A stretch of DNA of 64,000 bases, from assembly GCA_041398965.1 (NCBI GenBank), contig JAWKTT010000025.1, positions 1 to 64,000 on the forward strand, read 5' to 3'. This document shows, one piece after another, positions 1 to 8,010 of the stretch. The translations under genes were made by a program, and so were the position numbers. The notes beneath the pieces were generated by a model. It was not told where the DNA came from, did not search any database, and saw only the letters and a program-made list of their open reading frames with translations. Position 1 is the stretch's first letter; every line of letters starts with the position of its first letter. This stretch comes from JAWKTT01 sp041398965. GTDB lineage: Bacteria > Planctomycetota > Planctomycetia > Planctomycetales > Planctomycetaceae.

Positions 1-2
1 CA

Positions 3-146
3 GAAGTCGACTGTTGGCCAGTGGCTTCACGACGTAGTCTGCCTGAACTGGGCGTGGATCGAGTGAATGTGTTGCGGTCTCTGCCAGATGGAGCGGTCGT
101 GCCGCAGGAAGTCGAGGGAAAATTCGTCCGAAAACGAAAGAAATGA
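3..146 (+). CDS. C-terminal end of an unidentified protein (partial)
   Basis: An open frame enters from the left edge and ends at a TGA at 144-146, giving 47 residues that finish in a basic tail (KFVRKRKK). The other two plus-strand frames close early. The frame is short and I do not recognise the family, so this may be the tail of a gene that starts outside the window or chance. The region from 147 to 333 shows no gene. Confidence 0.4.
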   Translation, partial: EVDCWPVASRRSLPELGVDRVNVLRSLPDGAVVPQEVEGKFVRKRKK

Positions 147-333
147 TTGAATTCGCCTTCTACGGTTCGATACGATCTATTGAGTGTCGATGCGTAAGGC
201 CCGTGAACTTTTCCGAGGGCCAGGTTTCTGGCGGACAGTTCCCATCAAGTGTTTTGTTGGGAGTGCCTGTTGTGTCGTCCCCTCTCTTTCCCAATTGGGC
301 TTCGGTCTCAAGAAGTCCCCAAGAGGTGTCTCT

Positions 334-1197
334 ATGTTGAATCGCCGAAATCTCCTGATTGCGTTGTCCTCAGCCGTCGCACTGTCGTTGTTCGTCGGTT
401 CCGTCGAGGCCGAGCGTCCCAAACCGCTGATCAAGACTCGTTTGTTCTATCCCGATGCCCCTCAGATGTTGTTGTGGGATGCGATGGATGACGAGACGGT
501 CTCCGTTCAAGTCGTCGCCATGGACGACCATGAAGGGGCGTTGATTGTCCATAACAACACAAATGCCCCCATTACGATTCAGTTCCCCGAAGCAATCGTG
601 GGGGTCCAAGTGTTGCCACAGTTTGGAAACATCGGTGGTAATAATAACAACGGTGGCTTGAATGGTCAGAATGGTCAGAATGGTTTTGGTGGTCAGAACC
701 AGCAGTTTGGTGGTGGCCAGAATGGTCAGAATGGTCAGAATGGTTTTGGAAATAACGGCGGCAACAACAATGGATTCTTTTCCATTCCCGCCGAGCGAAC
801 CGTTCGCGTTCCCTATCAGTCGGTCTGCTTGAATCATGGCCGCCCAAACCCCAATCCTCGCATTACCTACAAGATTATCCGTCCCGAAGAGTACACCGAA
901 GACAAGAATTTGATTGAGTTGTTGAAGATGATCGGTACGGGCACCATCAATACCGACGTCGCACAGGCGGCTACCTGGCACCTGACCGACAACATGAGTT
1001 GGAACGAGCTTGCCAACAAGAAATACAACAACGTGGGACGTCCTGATACTCCATACTTCCATCAAGACACCCTTGCCGCCGCTCAGCAGTTGATCGGCAT
1101 CGCTCAACAACGAGCCCGGGAACGTGCGAAAGAAGAAGCCAAGAAGCCCGCGACTGCACCCAAGTCGCTGCCTCAGTCCGGCTCGGTCAACCCGTAA
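334..1197 (+). CDS. Secreted Gly/Asn/Gln-rich protein
   Basis: The protein is 287 residues from the ATG at 334. The frame is open further upstream, but 334 is preferred because it begins a clear signal peptide (MLNRRN, then a hydrophobic stretch ending GSVEA) and has an AGAGG upstream. After cleavage comes a beta-rich domain, then a low-complexity stretch around residues 105-150 made of GQNGQNG and GGNNN runs, then a second ordered part and a Lys/Ala-rich tail. The layout suggests an exported structural or surface protein. I do not recognise a named family. A strong hairpin follows the stop, so it is probably transcribed alone. Confidence 0.8.
   Translation: MLNRRNLLIALSSAVALSLFVGSVEAERPKPLIKTRLFYPDAPQMLLWDAMDDETVSVQVVAMDDHEGALIVHNNTNAPITIQFPEAIVGVQVLPQFGNIGGNNNNGGLNGQNGQNGFGGQNQQFGGGQNGQNGQNGFGNNGGNNNGFFSIPAERTVRVPYQSVCLNHGRPNPNPRITYKIIRPEEYTEDKNLIELLKMIGTGTINTDVAQAATWHLTDNMSWNELANKKYNNVGRPDTPYFHQDTLAAAQQLIGIAQQRARERAKEEAKKPATAPKSLPQSGSVNP
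661..749 (+). repeat. In-frame repeat encoding NGQNGQNGFG
   Basis: Two nearly identical copies of a ~29-bp block lie at 661-689 and 721-749. Each is itself built from the 9-bp unit AATGGTCAG, which encodes Asn-Gly-Gln. The blocks are 60 bp apart, so the reading frame is kept. Such tracts change length easily by slippage. Confidence 0.85.
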
Positions 1198-1242
1198 TCG
1201 GCTTCACTCGCCATCTGCGAGGGAATTTCTGAAAGTCTTTAG

Positions 1243-1274
1243 ACAAGACTCCTCTGTCAACAGAGGGGTCTTGT
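1243..1274 (+). terminator. Hairpin terminator after the secreted protein gene
   Basis: A 15-bp stem starting ACAAGACTCC, with one T-G pair, closes on a 2-base loop (CA) 46 bases after the stop at 1197. The right arm ends in TTGTTGG rather than a clean T run. It is a convincing transcription-stopping hairpin by structure, though not a textbook one. Confidence 0.7.
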
Positions 1275-1503
1275 TGGCTTTAGTACACGCGGTATGCCGA
1301 CCGACACCACATTGCGTCGTATCGTACCACTGTCTAGATTTCCGTAAGACAGGCAACCTTGTCCCTCGAATGAGTGAGAGGGTGACGGACGAACGTCATG
1401 CATAAGTGTCGTTGACTCCAGCCGACGGATGGTTCTTGTCCCAGGCCGAAGTTTTCGCGAGACCGGTTGGGCGATGGATGTTGTTTGTGGAGAATGAGGA
1501 TTC

Positions 1504-2844
1504 ATGACTGGCCCCCGACGACAATCGAACACCGCATTCAACGATGGCGGCCTGGTGATTATTGACGATGTCACCTGCACAGCTTGTGGGTGCATGTGTG
1601 ATGACATGAGTCTTCAGGTTGATCCAGAGGCCAATCGGGTCTGCGAGGCAACCAGAGCCTGTGCTTTGGGGCGAGAACATTTTCTCCGGGGCGTTGTCGA
1701 AGAGGAACCGGAAGCGTTGATCGATGGTCAGGCGGTCAGTTACTCGGCAGCCATCGAGCGAACCGTCGAACTACTTTTGGCAGCAGATTTTCCGTTGATC
1801 GATGGACTTGAACAGACATCGACAAAGACGCAGCGTCTGGCAGTCGCCATTGCGGATCGAGTCAGGGGGTGTCTCGACACCGCGACCTCTCGGGGTCATG
1901 CTCCGACGATCGAGGCGATGCAGCGTGTCGGTGAGGTGACTTGTACCTTCGGCGAACTACGACATCGGGCCGACTTGCTCATCTTCTGGGGGTGTGATCC
2001 GGTCACGACTCATCCCCGACACTTTGAGCGTTACAGTCTCGAAGCCCCGTCCGCAAGTTTTCCTTGTGGTCGACAAGATCGGTATGCGGTCTCAATCAAC
2101 AGCGAACCGACGGCAACGGGTGAACTGGTCGACTGGCAACTCCGCATCAAGCAAGGGGCCGATGTCGAAGTGGCGTGGACGTTGCGGGGACTCGCGAAAG
2201 GGTTGGCATTGGATGCGGTTCGTGTCGAGAAGCAAACTGGCGTGCCGCTGGTACAACTGCAACAGTTGATGTCGCGGATGCAGGAAGCACGTTATGGGGC
2301 GATCGTCTTTGGGAGCGGGGTCACGCATCAACCGGGGGGAGACTTAGCAGCCGAAGGGGTGTTGTGTCTGGTTCGGGAGATGAATCGGCACACCCGATTT
2401 GTGGCGAGTCCGCTGCGTGGGGCCGACAATGTGAGCGGGGCTGATGATGTGCTGTCATGGTCGACCGGTTACCCCTTTGGGGTGTCGTTCCATCGCGGAT
2501 ATCCGCAATACAACCCCGGTGAATACACCTCGACAGAACTCCTGTCGCGGAAAGAGACCGATGTCGCTTTGATTGTGTCGACCGACTTAGAAAGAAAGTC
2601 TCCAGAGGGAGCGCGCTCGCATTTGTCTCAGATACCGCACATCGTCATCGGCCCGCGAGCAAGTACGGCGGCGAAAGGTGCGAGTGTTTGTATTAACACA
2701 TCACGGTATGGACTCCAGTCGGGGGGAACCGTCAGCCGGGCCGATGAGGTGACCCTCCCCCTCCGCCCTGCCCTGACATCCTACTATCGGCCCGATTCCG
2801 ACGTTCTCGAAGACATCCTGCGTCGGTTCCCTAAGGAAGAATAG
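1504..2844 (+). CDS. fhcB: Formylmethanofuran dehydrogenase subunit B homologue
   Basis: The 446-residue protein matches the B subunit of the formyltransferase/hydrolase complex (Fhc), related to archaeal FwdB/FmdB. In bacteria this complex takes part in tetrahydromethanopterin-linked C1 transfer. Visible marks are the N-terminal Cys cluster VTCTACGCMCDD (residues 23-34), which fits a 4Fe-4S site, and FWGCDP with Cys164 where archaeal enzymes bind the metal of the pterin cofactor. The start has a GGAG 11 bases upstream. No A, C or D subunit lies beside it; its neighbours are a hydrolase on the other strand and bioD. The family call is firm, but whether the protein works catalytically is open because the bacterial complex acts mainly as a hydrolase. 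Confidence 0.88.
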   Translation: MTGPRRQSNTAFNDGGLVIIDDVTCTACGCMCDDMSLQVDPEANRVCEATRACALGREHFLRGVVEEEPEALIDGQAVSYSAAIERTVELLLAADFPLIDGLEQTSTKTQRLAVAIADRVRGCLDTATSRGHAPTIEAMQRVGEVTCTFGELRHRADLLIFWGCDPVTTHPRHFERYSLEAPSASFPCGRQDRYAVSINSEPTATGELVDWQLRIKQGADVEVAWTLRGLAKGLALDAVRVEKQTGVPLVQLQQLMSRMQEARYGAIVFGSGVTHQPGGDLAAEGVLCLVREMNRHTRFVASPLRGADNVSGADDVLSWSTGYPFGVSFHRGYPQYNPGEYTSTELLSRKETDVALIVSTDLERKSPEGARSHLSQIPHIVIGPRASTAAKGASVCINTSRYGLQSGGTVSRADEVTLPLRPALTSYYRPDSDVLEDILRRFPKEE

Positions 2845-2898
2845 GGTCTCGACTGGGAGCGGCCTGAATCGCGCAGCCTGACTCCTGACGACTCAAAA

Positions 2899-4185
2899 TT
2901 ATTCCGCTGGCGGAAGACTCTGGAACCAGCGGATAGCACGGGGGATCCCCTCGTCGATCATCGGTTGATAGTGGCCCCCGTGGGCGACTGTTTCCAACTT
3001 GGCGGTCTTCCCTTTCGCGATGAGTGAACCGTAAAAGGCGGTCGGGTCGGAGATGGGGACGTTGTCGTCATCGGCAGCATGGAACAGGAACACGGGACAA
3101 TGGTACTCGTCCAGATGATTCTTTGGCGAACTGTCTTTGAGAAACGCTCGGATTCCAGGAAGCACCAGATTTGCAGCGGGGTCTTGCAGAACCTCGGCAA
3201 GTCTGGCTTCGACGTCGGTTGCGGGGGCGTAAGCGGCACAAGCGGCGATCCGGGGTTCGCGGGCAGCCAGTAGCAGAGACAGGGTTCCCGCCGAGCTATG
3301 ACCGGCACAGTAAATCTTCTTCGGATTCACTGAGGGAACCTGAGCGAGGATAAACTCGAGGGCATTGCGACCATTCATGACCCCCGCATGAGCACTGCGA
3401 AACTGCCGATAGGCCTTCGTAAGCTCGTAGTTTTCAATCGTCTCGATGTCATCGATACCCCCATCGAGCGAGTAGAAGACCGTGACCATTCCGGCTTCGG
3501 CATAGGGGAGAGTTTCTTCATGATAGTCATCGGCATCCATGTCGCAGCCGGTCAACAGGTTTGTCCCCGCCGGTCCGACAAGCACGCACGGCAAGGTGCC
3601 GGGGTCATGGGTTCCGGAGGGAATGTACACCCGCATCTTCATCTGCCCACCGACCGGATTGTTGCCGGGGACGGAGTTGAAGTCGACGAAATAGAGTTTG
3701 ACTCCGGAGTCGGAAAAGGTCTCGATCGGCTCCCCCAAGGGAGGAAACGACGGGATCGGGACAGTCGAGAGGTCGGTGAGCGACAGGCTCGGACTGCTGC
3801 CAGCAGGTTCCGCCGGGCTAGGGAGCAGGCTGGGGTCTCTGTTTCCATTGTGAGTGTTTGACCACTGTCCGGACTTGGCTTGCGAGAACACCGAAAATGC
3901 GATGCCAGCGCAGATGATCGCGGTGACCAGTCCTCCCGTACACATGATGCCGATTATGACCCAAGGAGTGTTCGACTTCGCGGGACTCTTAATCGAGGAC
4001 TTCGCTGATCGATTCGGACGACCGGTTCGTGATGACGTCGATCGAGGGGCCTCTTTGTCGTCGTCTGTTCCCGCAGGAACTGGAATGCGACCCCCGCACG
4101 ATTTGCACTTTACAGCTTTTCCAGCGAAAGTATCGGCTACGCTCTTTGAGAAACCGCAATCAGGGCATTGGACGGGGATCGGCAT
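2899..4185 (-). CDS. Membrane-anchored alpha/beta hydrolase with N-terminal zinc ribbon
   Basis: I place the start at 4185 (MPIPVQCPDC), giving 428 residues, because the frame upstream looks non-coding and this opening is typical of planctomycete zinc-ribbon proteins. The order is: a CPDC...CKSC zinc ribbon in the first 35 residues, a basic Ser-rich linker, one membrane helix (about residues 75-100), a Pro/Ser linker, and a C-terminal hydrolase domain. The nucleophile elbow is GHSSAG, with a late AADDDN aspartate and a final GGHY histidine completing a likely Ser-Asp-His triad. The substrate is unknown; the domain resembles dienelactone-hydrolase or peptidase S9-like enzymes. It converges on fhcB. 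Confidence 0.8.
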   Translation of the reverse strand: MPIPVQCPDCGFSKSVADTFAGKAVKCKSCGGRIPVPAGTDDDKEAPRSTSSRTGRPNRSAKSSIKSPAKSNTPWVIIGIMCTGGLVTAIICAGIAFSVFSQAKSGQWSNTHNGNRDPSLLPSPAEPAGSSPSLSLTDLSTVPIPSFPPLGEPIETFSDSGVKLYFVDFNSVPGNNPVGGQMKMRVYIPSGTHDPGTLPCVLVGPAGTNLLTGCDMDADDYHEETLPYAEAGMVTVFYSLDGGIDDIETIENYELTKAYRQFRSAHAGVMNGRNALEFILAQVPSVNPKKIYCAGHSSAGTLSLLLAAREPRIAACAAYAPATDVEARLAEVLQDPAANLVLPGIRAFLKDSSPKNHLDEYHCPVFLFHAADDDNVPISDPTAFYGSLIAKGKTAKLETVAHGGHYQPMIDEGIPRAIRWFQSLPPAE

Positions 4186-4412
4186 GGGGCAACTCGTGAT
4201 GTGTGTGCAATTGTCGCGCGAGGGCGTGTGATTGGGCATTGAGCGAAGAGAGCGAGTCTGTCGCACAATGGGATACTTGAATGATAACACCCATGATCTC
4301 ATCCGTGACGTCAATCGTCATGACCTTGGTCGAGGTTTTTCCAGAAATCGTGCGGCAAAACGTGGCGTTGAAAAAGTGATCTCAATGCCAGTTCGAGAAA
4401 GGTTGGGGGGAG

Positions 4413-5072
4413 ATGCAGGGGCTGTTTATTACAGGGACCGATACCGGTGTCGGGAAAACGCACGTGACGACGGCGGCTCTGCGGGCGTTGCGAAAGCAGG
4501 GAATTCGCGTCGGGGGTTACAAGCCGGTTTGCAGTGGCGCGAGACCCATCAGCCCAGAGGGGATGACGTACTGCTGGGACGATGTCGAACAGATTCACGC
4601 GGCTCTTGGCGGAGAGTTTCCCCGCGAGTTGATTTGTCCGCAAACGTATTTCGCCCCGCTGGCTCCACCGATTGCCGCGGCTCAAGAAGGACGGGAGGTT
4701 GATGCCATCGCCCTGCGAGCCGGTGCGTTGGCTTGGCGAACCGGTGTCGTCGGGAGCCCTCCGATCGAGTTGCTGCTGGTCGAAGGTGCGGGGGGATTTC
4801 TCAGTCCGATCACCCGCTTCGAGACCAATGCTGATCTTGCCGTCGATTTGCAGTTTCCGGTGGTGATCGTCTCGCCGAATCGGCTGGGGACGATCAATCA
4901 GACGCTGCTGACGATCGAGGCAATTCGGTCACGTGGTTTGACAGTGGCTGGTGTCGTTCTCAACAGCCTTTCTCCTGACGATGACGGTTCCCGCGAAGGG
5001 AACGCTCGGGAGATCCAGAAGTTTGGCGGGGTCAACATTCTGGGAGAACTGCCGTTTGCCGGGGGGTATTGA
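4413..5072 (+). CDS. bioD: ATP-dependent dethiobiotin synthetase
   Basis: The 219-residue protein makes the ureido ring of dethiobiotin from 7,8-diaminopelargonate, CO2 and ATP, the next-to-last step of biotin synthesis. The P-loop GTDTGVGKT (residues 8-16) opens the protein, followed by the GYKPV substrate motif and VEGAGG, both typical of BioD. A GGGGGGAG ribosome site sits just before the ATG. The length is normal for the family. No other bio gene is visible nearby, so it appears to be solitary. Confidence 0.93.
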   Translation: MQGLFITGTDTGVGKTHVTTAALRALRKQGIRVGGYKPVCSGARPISPEGMTYCWDDVEQIHAALGGEFPRELICPQTYFAPLAPPIAAAQEGREVDAIALRAGALAWRTGVVGSPPIELLLVEGAGGFLSPITRFETNADLAVDLQFPVVIVSPNRLGTINQTLLTIEAIRSRGLTVAGVVLNSLSPDDDGSREGNAREIQKFGGVNILGELPFAGGY

Positions 5073-5114
5073 GTTGGTGGGTCAGGGGTGTGGATCGTGC
5101 GATGTGGCACTTGG

Positions 5115-5131
5115 TGTGACAATGTGTCACA
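5115..5131. promoter_or_regulatory. Perfect inverted repeat, candidate enhancer site for the NtrC-type regulator
   Basis: TGTGACA-ATG-TGTCACA is a perfect 7-bp inverted repeat with a 3-base centre. It lies about 105 bases upstream of the sigma54-type promoter at 5236-5251, a usual distance for an enhancer bound by a sigma54 activator. A looser copy followed by the same CAGTTG lies at 10056-10072. Binding is inferred. Confidence 0.55.
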
Positions 5132-5235
5132 GTTGTCGTGGCGCGGGGATGACTTCGCCTAAGGGGACGATTGGGGAGCGGTGGCCGTCAGAGTGGTGTT
5201 GAGAACGGTTTCCTGGAGGGGGCGTTGGTGGGGAG

Positions 5236-5251
5236 TGGCATATCAATTGCA
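5236..5251 (+). promoter_or_regulatory. Sigma54-type (-24/-12) promoter before the NtrC-type gene
   Basis: TGGCAT-N5-TTGCA matches the consensus TGGCAC-N5-TTGCA/T at all but one position and has the required GG-N10-GC spacing. It lies about 98 bases upstream of the chosen ATG at 5349. It suggests that the regulator drives its own gene. Confidence 0.65.
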
Positions 5252-5348
5252 GGTTGGCCGAAAGGGGGGCGAAGTCTAATGAGTGTCGGATGCTGTTGTT
5301 GTTGTTGTTGGCCTGGATGGACCTGTCGAGAAAGTGTGGAGTGACCCG

Positions 5349-6704
5349 ATGCCGGAGAATGGCCCAATCGACCTGTTAATCGTGGAAGACGACGATGGCT
5401 TTCGCGAGATGGCTGTCGAATGGATGCGTCGTAAGGGACATCGTGTCGAAGGGGCTGCCAACGGTCAGGAGGCGTTGCTGTACATCGAACGACGACAGTT
5501 TCAGGTGGCAGTGTTCGATATGAACATGCCGGGCATCTCGGGATTGGAACTCTTGCAGCGGTTCAAGTCGGAAGGGGTCGACACGGAGGTGATCATTCTG
5601 ACCGGACAGGCGACGGTCGAGAATGCGGTCGACGCGATGAAGTTGGGGGCATGTGACTATCTCACAAAACCGTTCCCGCTGAGCGATCTCGAACAACGTT
5701 GTCGGATGGCGTTCCATCGCTGGTCGTTGAAGCGAGAAAATCGGCAACTGAAGGAGGTGCTGCGTCAGAGTCGGCCGCGAGTCGAGATGGTGGGGAAGTC
5801 GCGGGCGATTCAGGAGATTCAACGACTGATCGAACGTGTCGGGCCAACGGACAAGTCGGTGCTCATTCAGGGAGAGAGCGGAACCGGAAAAGAGTTGGTG
5901 GCTCGGGCGATTCAGTTGGCGAGTGTCCGTGCGGATCGACCGTTCGTGACCATCAACTGTGCGGCACTCCCGGAACAGTTGGTCGAGAGCGAACTATTCG
6001 GTCACGAGAAAGGTTCGTTCACGGGAGCGACGTCAGCCAAGAACGGATTGTTTGAAGTGGCGGATGGCGGGACGTTGTTTATTGATGAAATCGGTGAGCT
6101 TCCGGCTGGACTTCAGCCGAAGCTGTTGCGTGTACTGGAAGATGGATCGTTCCGTCGTGTCGGATCGTTGCAGGAACGCCGGGTCGATGTCCGTATTTTG
6201 GCGGCAACAAATCGGGACTTGGCTCAGGATGTGGCCGAGGGGGAGTTTCGGGAAGACCTGTATTATCGCATCAACGTGATGTCGCTGGTGCTTCCACCAT
6301 TGCGGGAGCGGAGTGATGACATTCCCTTATTGATTCATCACTTTCTCGGGTCGGACTGGAGTATCGACGACGACGCACAGGCCGCGTTGATTGCTTATCA
6401 CTGGCCGGGGAATGTGAGGCAGTTGATTAATGCGTTGGAGCGAGCAATGATTTTGGCGGACGATCATGTGGTGACGGTCGATGATTTGCCGCATGAAGTG
6501 ATCGACTCTCATCCTCGCGATGGTCGGCCGACCAACACGGTCGGAGTCAAGCGGCTCGACTTGATTGAGCGAGCACATATCATTGATGTGTTGCGTCAAG
6601 AGAAGGGGAACAAAGCCCGTGCCGCTCGGTCGCTGGGGATACATCGTCGCAAGTTGTATCGACTGCTGGAGCGGTTCGAGATTGATGAGGCAACCTACCG
6701 CTAG
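5349..6704 (+). CDS. NtrC-family sigma54-dependent response regulator
   Basis: From the ATG at 5349 (GGAG seven bases before it) the protein has 451 residues; an upstream GTG at 5283 adds an unlikely Val-rich stretch. Domains in order: receiver (acidic pair in VEDDD, phospho-acceptor Asp57, Lys in TKPF); AAA+ sigma54-interaction domain with Walker A GESGTGKE (175-182), the sigma54 contact loop GSFTGA (223-228, Ser in place of the usual Ala) and Walker B LFIDEIGE; and a C-terminal Fis-type helix-turn-helix (NKARAARSLGIHRRKLYRL). It should activate sigma54 promoters when phosphorylated. A PAS kinase follows 12 bases later and is its likely partner. The sigma54-type sites at 5236, 11045 and 23260 make it the natural candidate regulator of the hydrogenase operon. 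Confidence 0.93.
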   Translation: MPENGPIDLLIVEDDDGFREMAVEWMRRKGHRVEGAANGQEALLYIERRQFQVAVFDMNMPGISGLELLQRFKSEGVDTEVIILTGQATVENAVDAMKLGACDYLTKPFPLSDLEQRCRMAFHRWSLKRENRQLKEVLRQSRPRVEMVGKSRAIQEIQRLIERVGPTDKSVLIQGESGTGKELVARAIQLASVRADRPFVTINCAALPEQLVESELFGHEKGSFTGATSAKNGLFEVADGGTLFIDEIGELPAGLQPKLLRVLEDGSFRRVGSLQERRVDVRILAATNRDLAQDVAEGEFREDLYYRINVMSLVLPPLRERSDDIPLLIHHFLGSDWSIDDDAQAALIAYHWPGNVRQLINALERAMILADDHVVTVDDLPHEVIDSHPRDGRPTNTVGVKRLDLIERAHIIDVLRQEKGNKARAARSLGIHRRKLYRLLERFEIDEATYR

Positions 6705-6716
6705 ACGACGCGACGA

Positions 6717-7838
6717 ATGCCGTCTGGCGCATGTGAGGAAAGAGTCCGATTGAGTCTTCACAACGCAGATCATGGCGACTTGCGAGAGGCCGAGCAGCAC
6801 TGGCGGCTAGTGGTCGAGTCGTCCCCTGCTGCAATGGTCATTACCGATCAGACAGGGAGGATTGTCCTCGTCAACCGACAGACTGAGTGCTGGTTCGGAT
6901 TTGACCGGTCGGAGTTGATCGGGCAGGAAGTTGAGGTGTTGGTTCCCTTGCGACTTCATGAAGCGCACAAGCGGGACCGCAATCGATTTCTGTTGTCTCC
7001 TCACGCTCGACCGATGGGGGCCGGGAATGAGTTGACCGCTCGTCGCAAAGATGGCAGTGAGTTTCCAGTTGACATTAGTCTGCATCCATTTGACACGACA
7101 GCCGGGCCTTTGGTGATGGCGTATGTGGTCGATCTTACCGATCGAAAGCAGGTCGAGTTGGAAGCGCAGCGTCGGCACAATCTGGAGCGACTGGCGTTGC
7201 TGGGGCAGTTGGCGGCGGGTGTCTCGCACGAGATTCGGAATCCGCTGGGGGTCATTCGGAATGCCGCTTACTATTTGCAAATGATTCAGGAATCGCTGGA
7301 CGAGGAGGCGCGGGCCTCAATTGCGGAGATTCAGCAAGAGGTCGAGCGGGCGAATCACATTGTGGGAGACTTACTTGATTATGCGCGAGAATCGCCACAG
7401 CGGATGTGTCGGTTCCCAGTTGGTGATCGCGTCCGACAGTGCATTGTGAATACTCCGATTCATCCGGGAATTTCGATTGAATTCAGTGCCACCAGTGAGG
7501 CAACCGAGGTGATGGCGGATCCAGAGCAGTTGGACCGCATCATCCAGAACCTGATTCGCAATGCCGTGCAGGCGACAGAAGGGGGGCTTGGTCATGGGGA
7601 GAAGGGAGTCGTTCAGGTGGCGGTGCAGGAAGACGGAGAAGTCGTCTCGGTCGATGTCATCGATCAGGGAACAGGTATCAGCCCGGCAGACCGTCATCGC
7701 ATTTTTGATCCCTTGTTTACGACGAAGGCGAAAGGGATCGGCTTAGGCTTGGCCGTGTCGAGGCGATATGCTGAGCGGAACGGCGGGACGCTGGAAGTTG
7801 TCGATCATGAAGGGGCAGTGGAACAATTTTCCGGCTGA
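6717..7838 (+). CDS. PAS-domain sensor histidine kinase, frameshifted at its last residues
   Basis: The 373-residue frame has an N-terminal PAS domain (about residues 28-145), a dimerisation/phosphoacceptor segment with His171 in GVSHEIRNPLG, an N box (NLIRNAVQA), a G1 box (DQGTGIS) and a G2 region (GIGLGLAVS). No membrane helix is visible, so it is probably cytoplasmic. The expected kinase ending is in another frame: one extra base in the G run at 7812-7815 would continue as EGSGTIFRLTLQ and end at 7891. That is most easily read as a missing G in the sequence or a recent mutation. An alternative TTG start at 6750 has a better ribosome site (AGGAAAGAG). It is probably co-transcribed with the upstream regulator. 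Confidence 0.85.
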   Translation: MPSGACEERVRLSLHNADHGDLREAEQHWRLVVESSPAAMVITDQTGRIVLVNRQTECWFGFDRSELIGQEVEVLVPLRLHEAHKRDRNRFLLSPHARPMGAGNELTARRKDGSEFPVDISLHPFDTTAGPLVMAYVVDLTDRKQVELEAQRRHNLERLALLGQLAAGVSHEIRNPLGVIRNAAYYLQMIQESLDEEARASIAEIQQEVERANHIVGDLLDYARESPQRMCRFPVGDRVRQCIVNTPIHPGISIEFSATSEATEVMADPEQLDRIIQNLIRNAVQATEGGLGHGEKGVVQVAVQEDGEVVSVDVIDQGTGISPADRHRIFDPLFTTKAKGIGLGLAVSRRYAERNGGTLEVVDHEGAVEQFSG

Positions 7839-8010
7839 CACTTCAGCGTGCAACTCCCAGTTCCAAGGAAACTCGCCAATGGGTTAAGTGAGTGTCAATG
7901 ATCTGGCATTGACGATGAGTGCCGTTCACTCTGTTTTTGGAAATTGCGGGCATTGTGTTGCCACCAATCGGCCACTTTCGCGTTCTGTCCTCTCCTGAAA
8001 AGTCCCGTCT

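Noticed and set aside
370..1110. 246-residue minus-strand open frame over the secreted Gly/Asn/Gln-rich gene
   Set aside because: Its Thr/Ile runs are the antisense of the Asn-Gly-Gln repeat; the plus-strand protein has a signal peptide and terminator.
7930..8000. Sigma54-type promoter before the REC-PAS kinase
   Set aside because: GG-N10-GC can be placed at CGGGCA-N5-TTGCC, but the -24 hexamer matches poorly.
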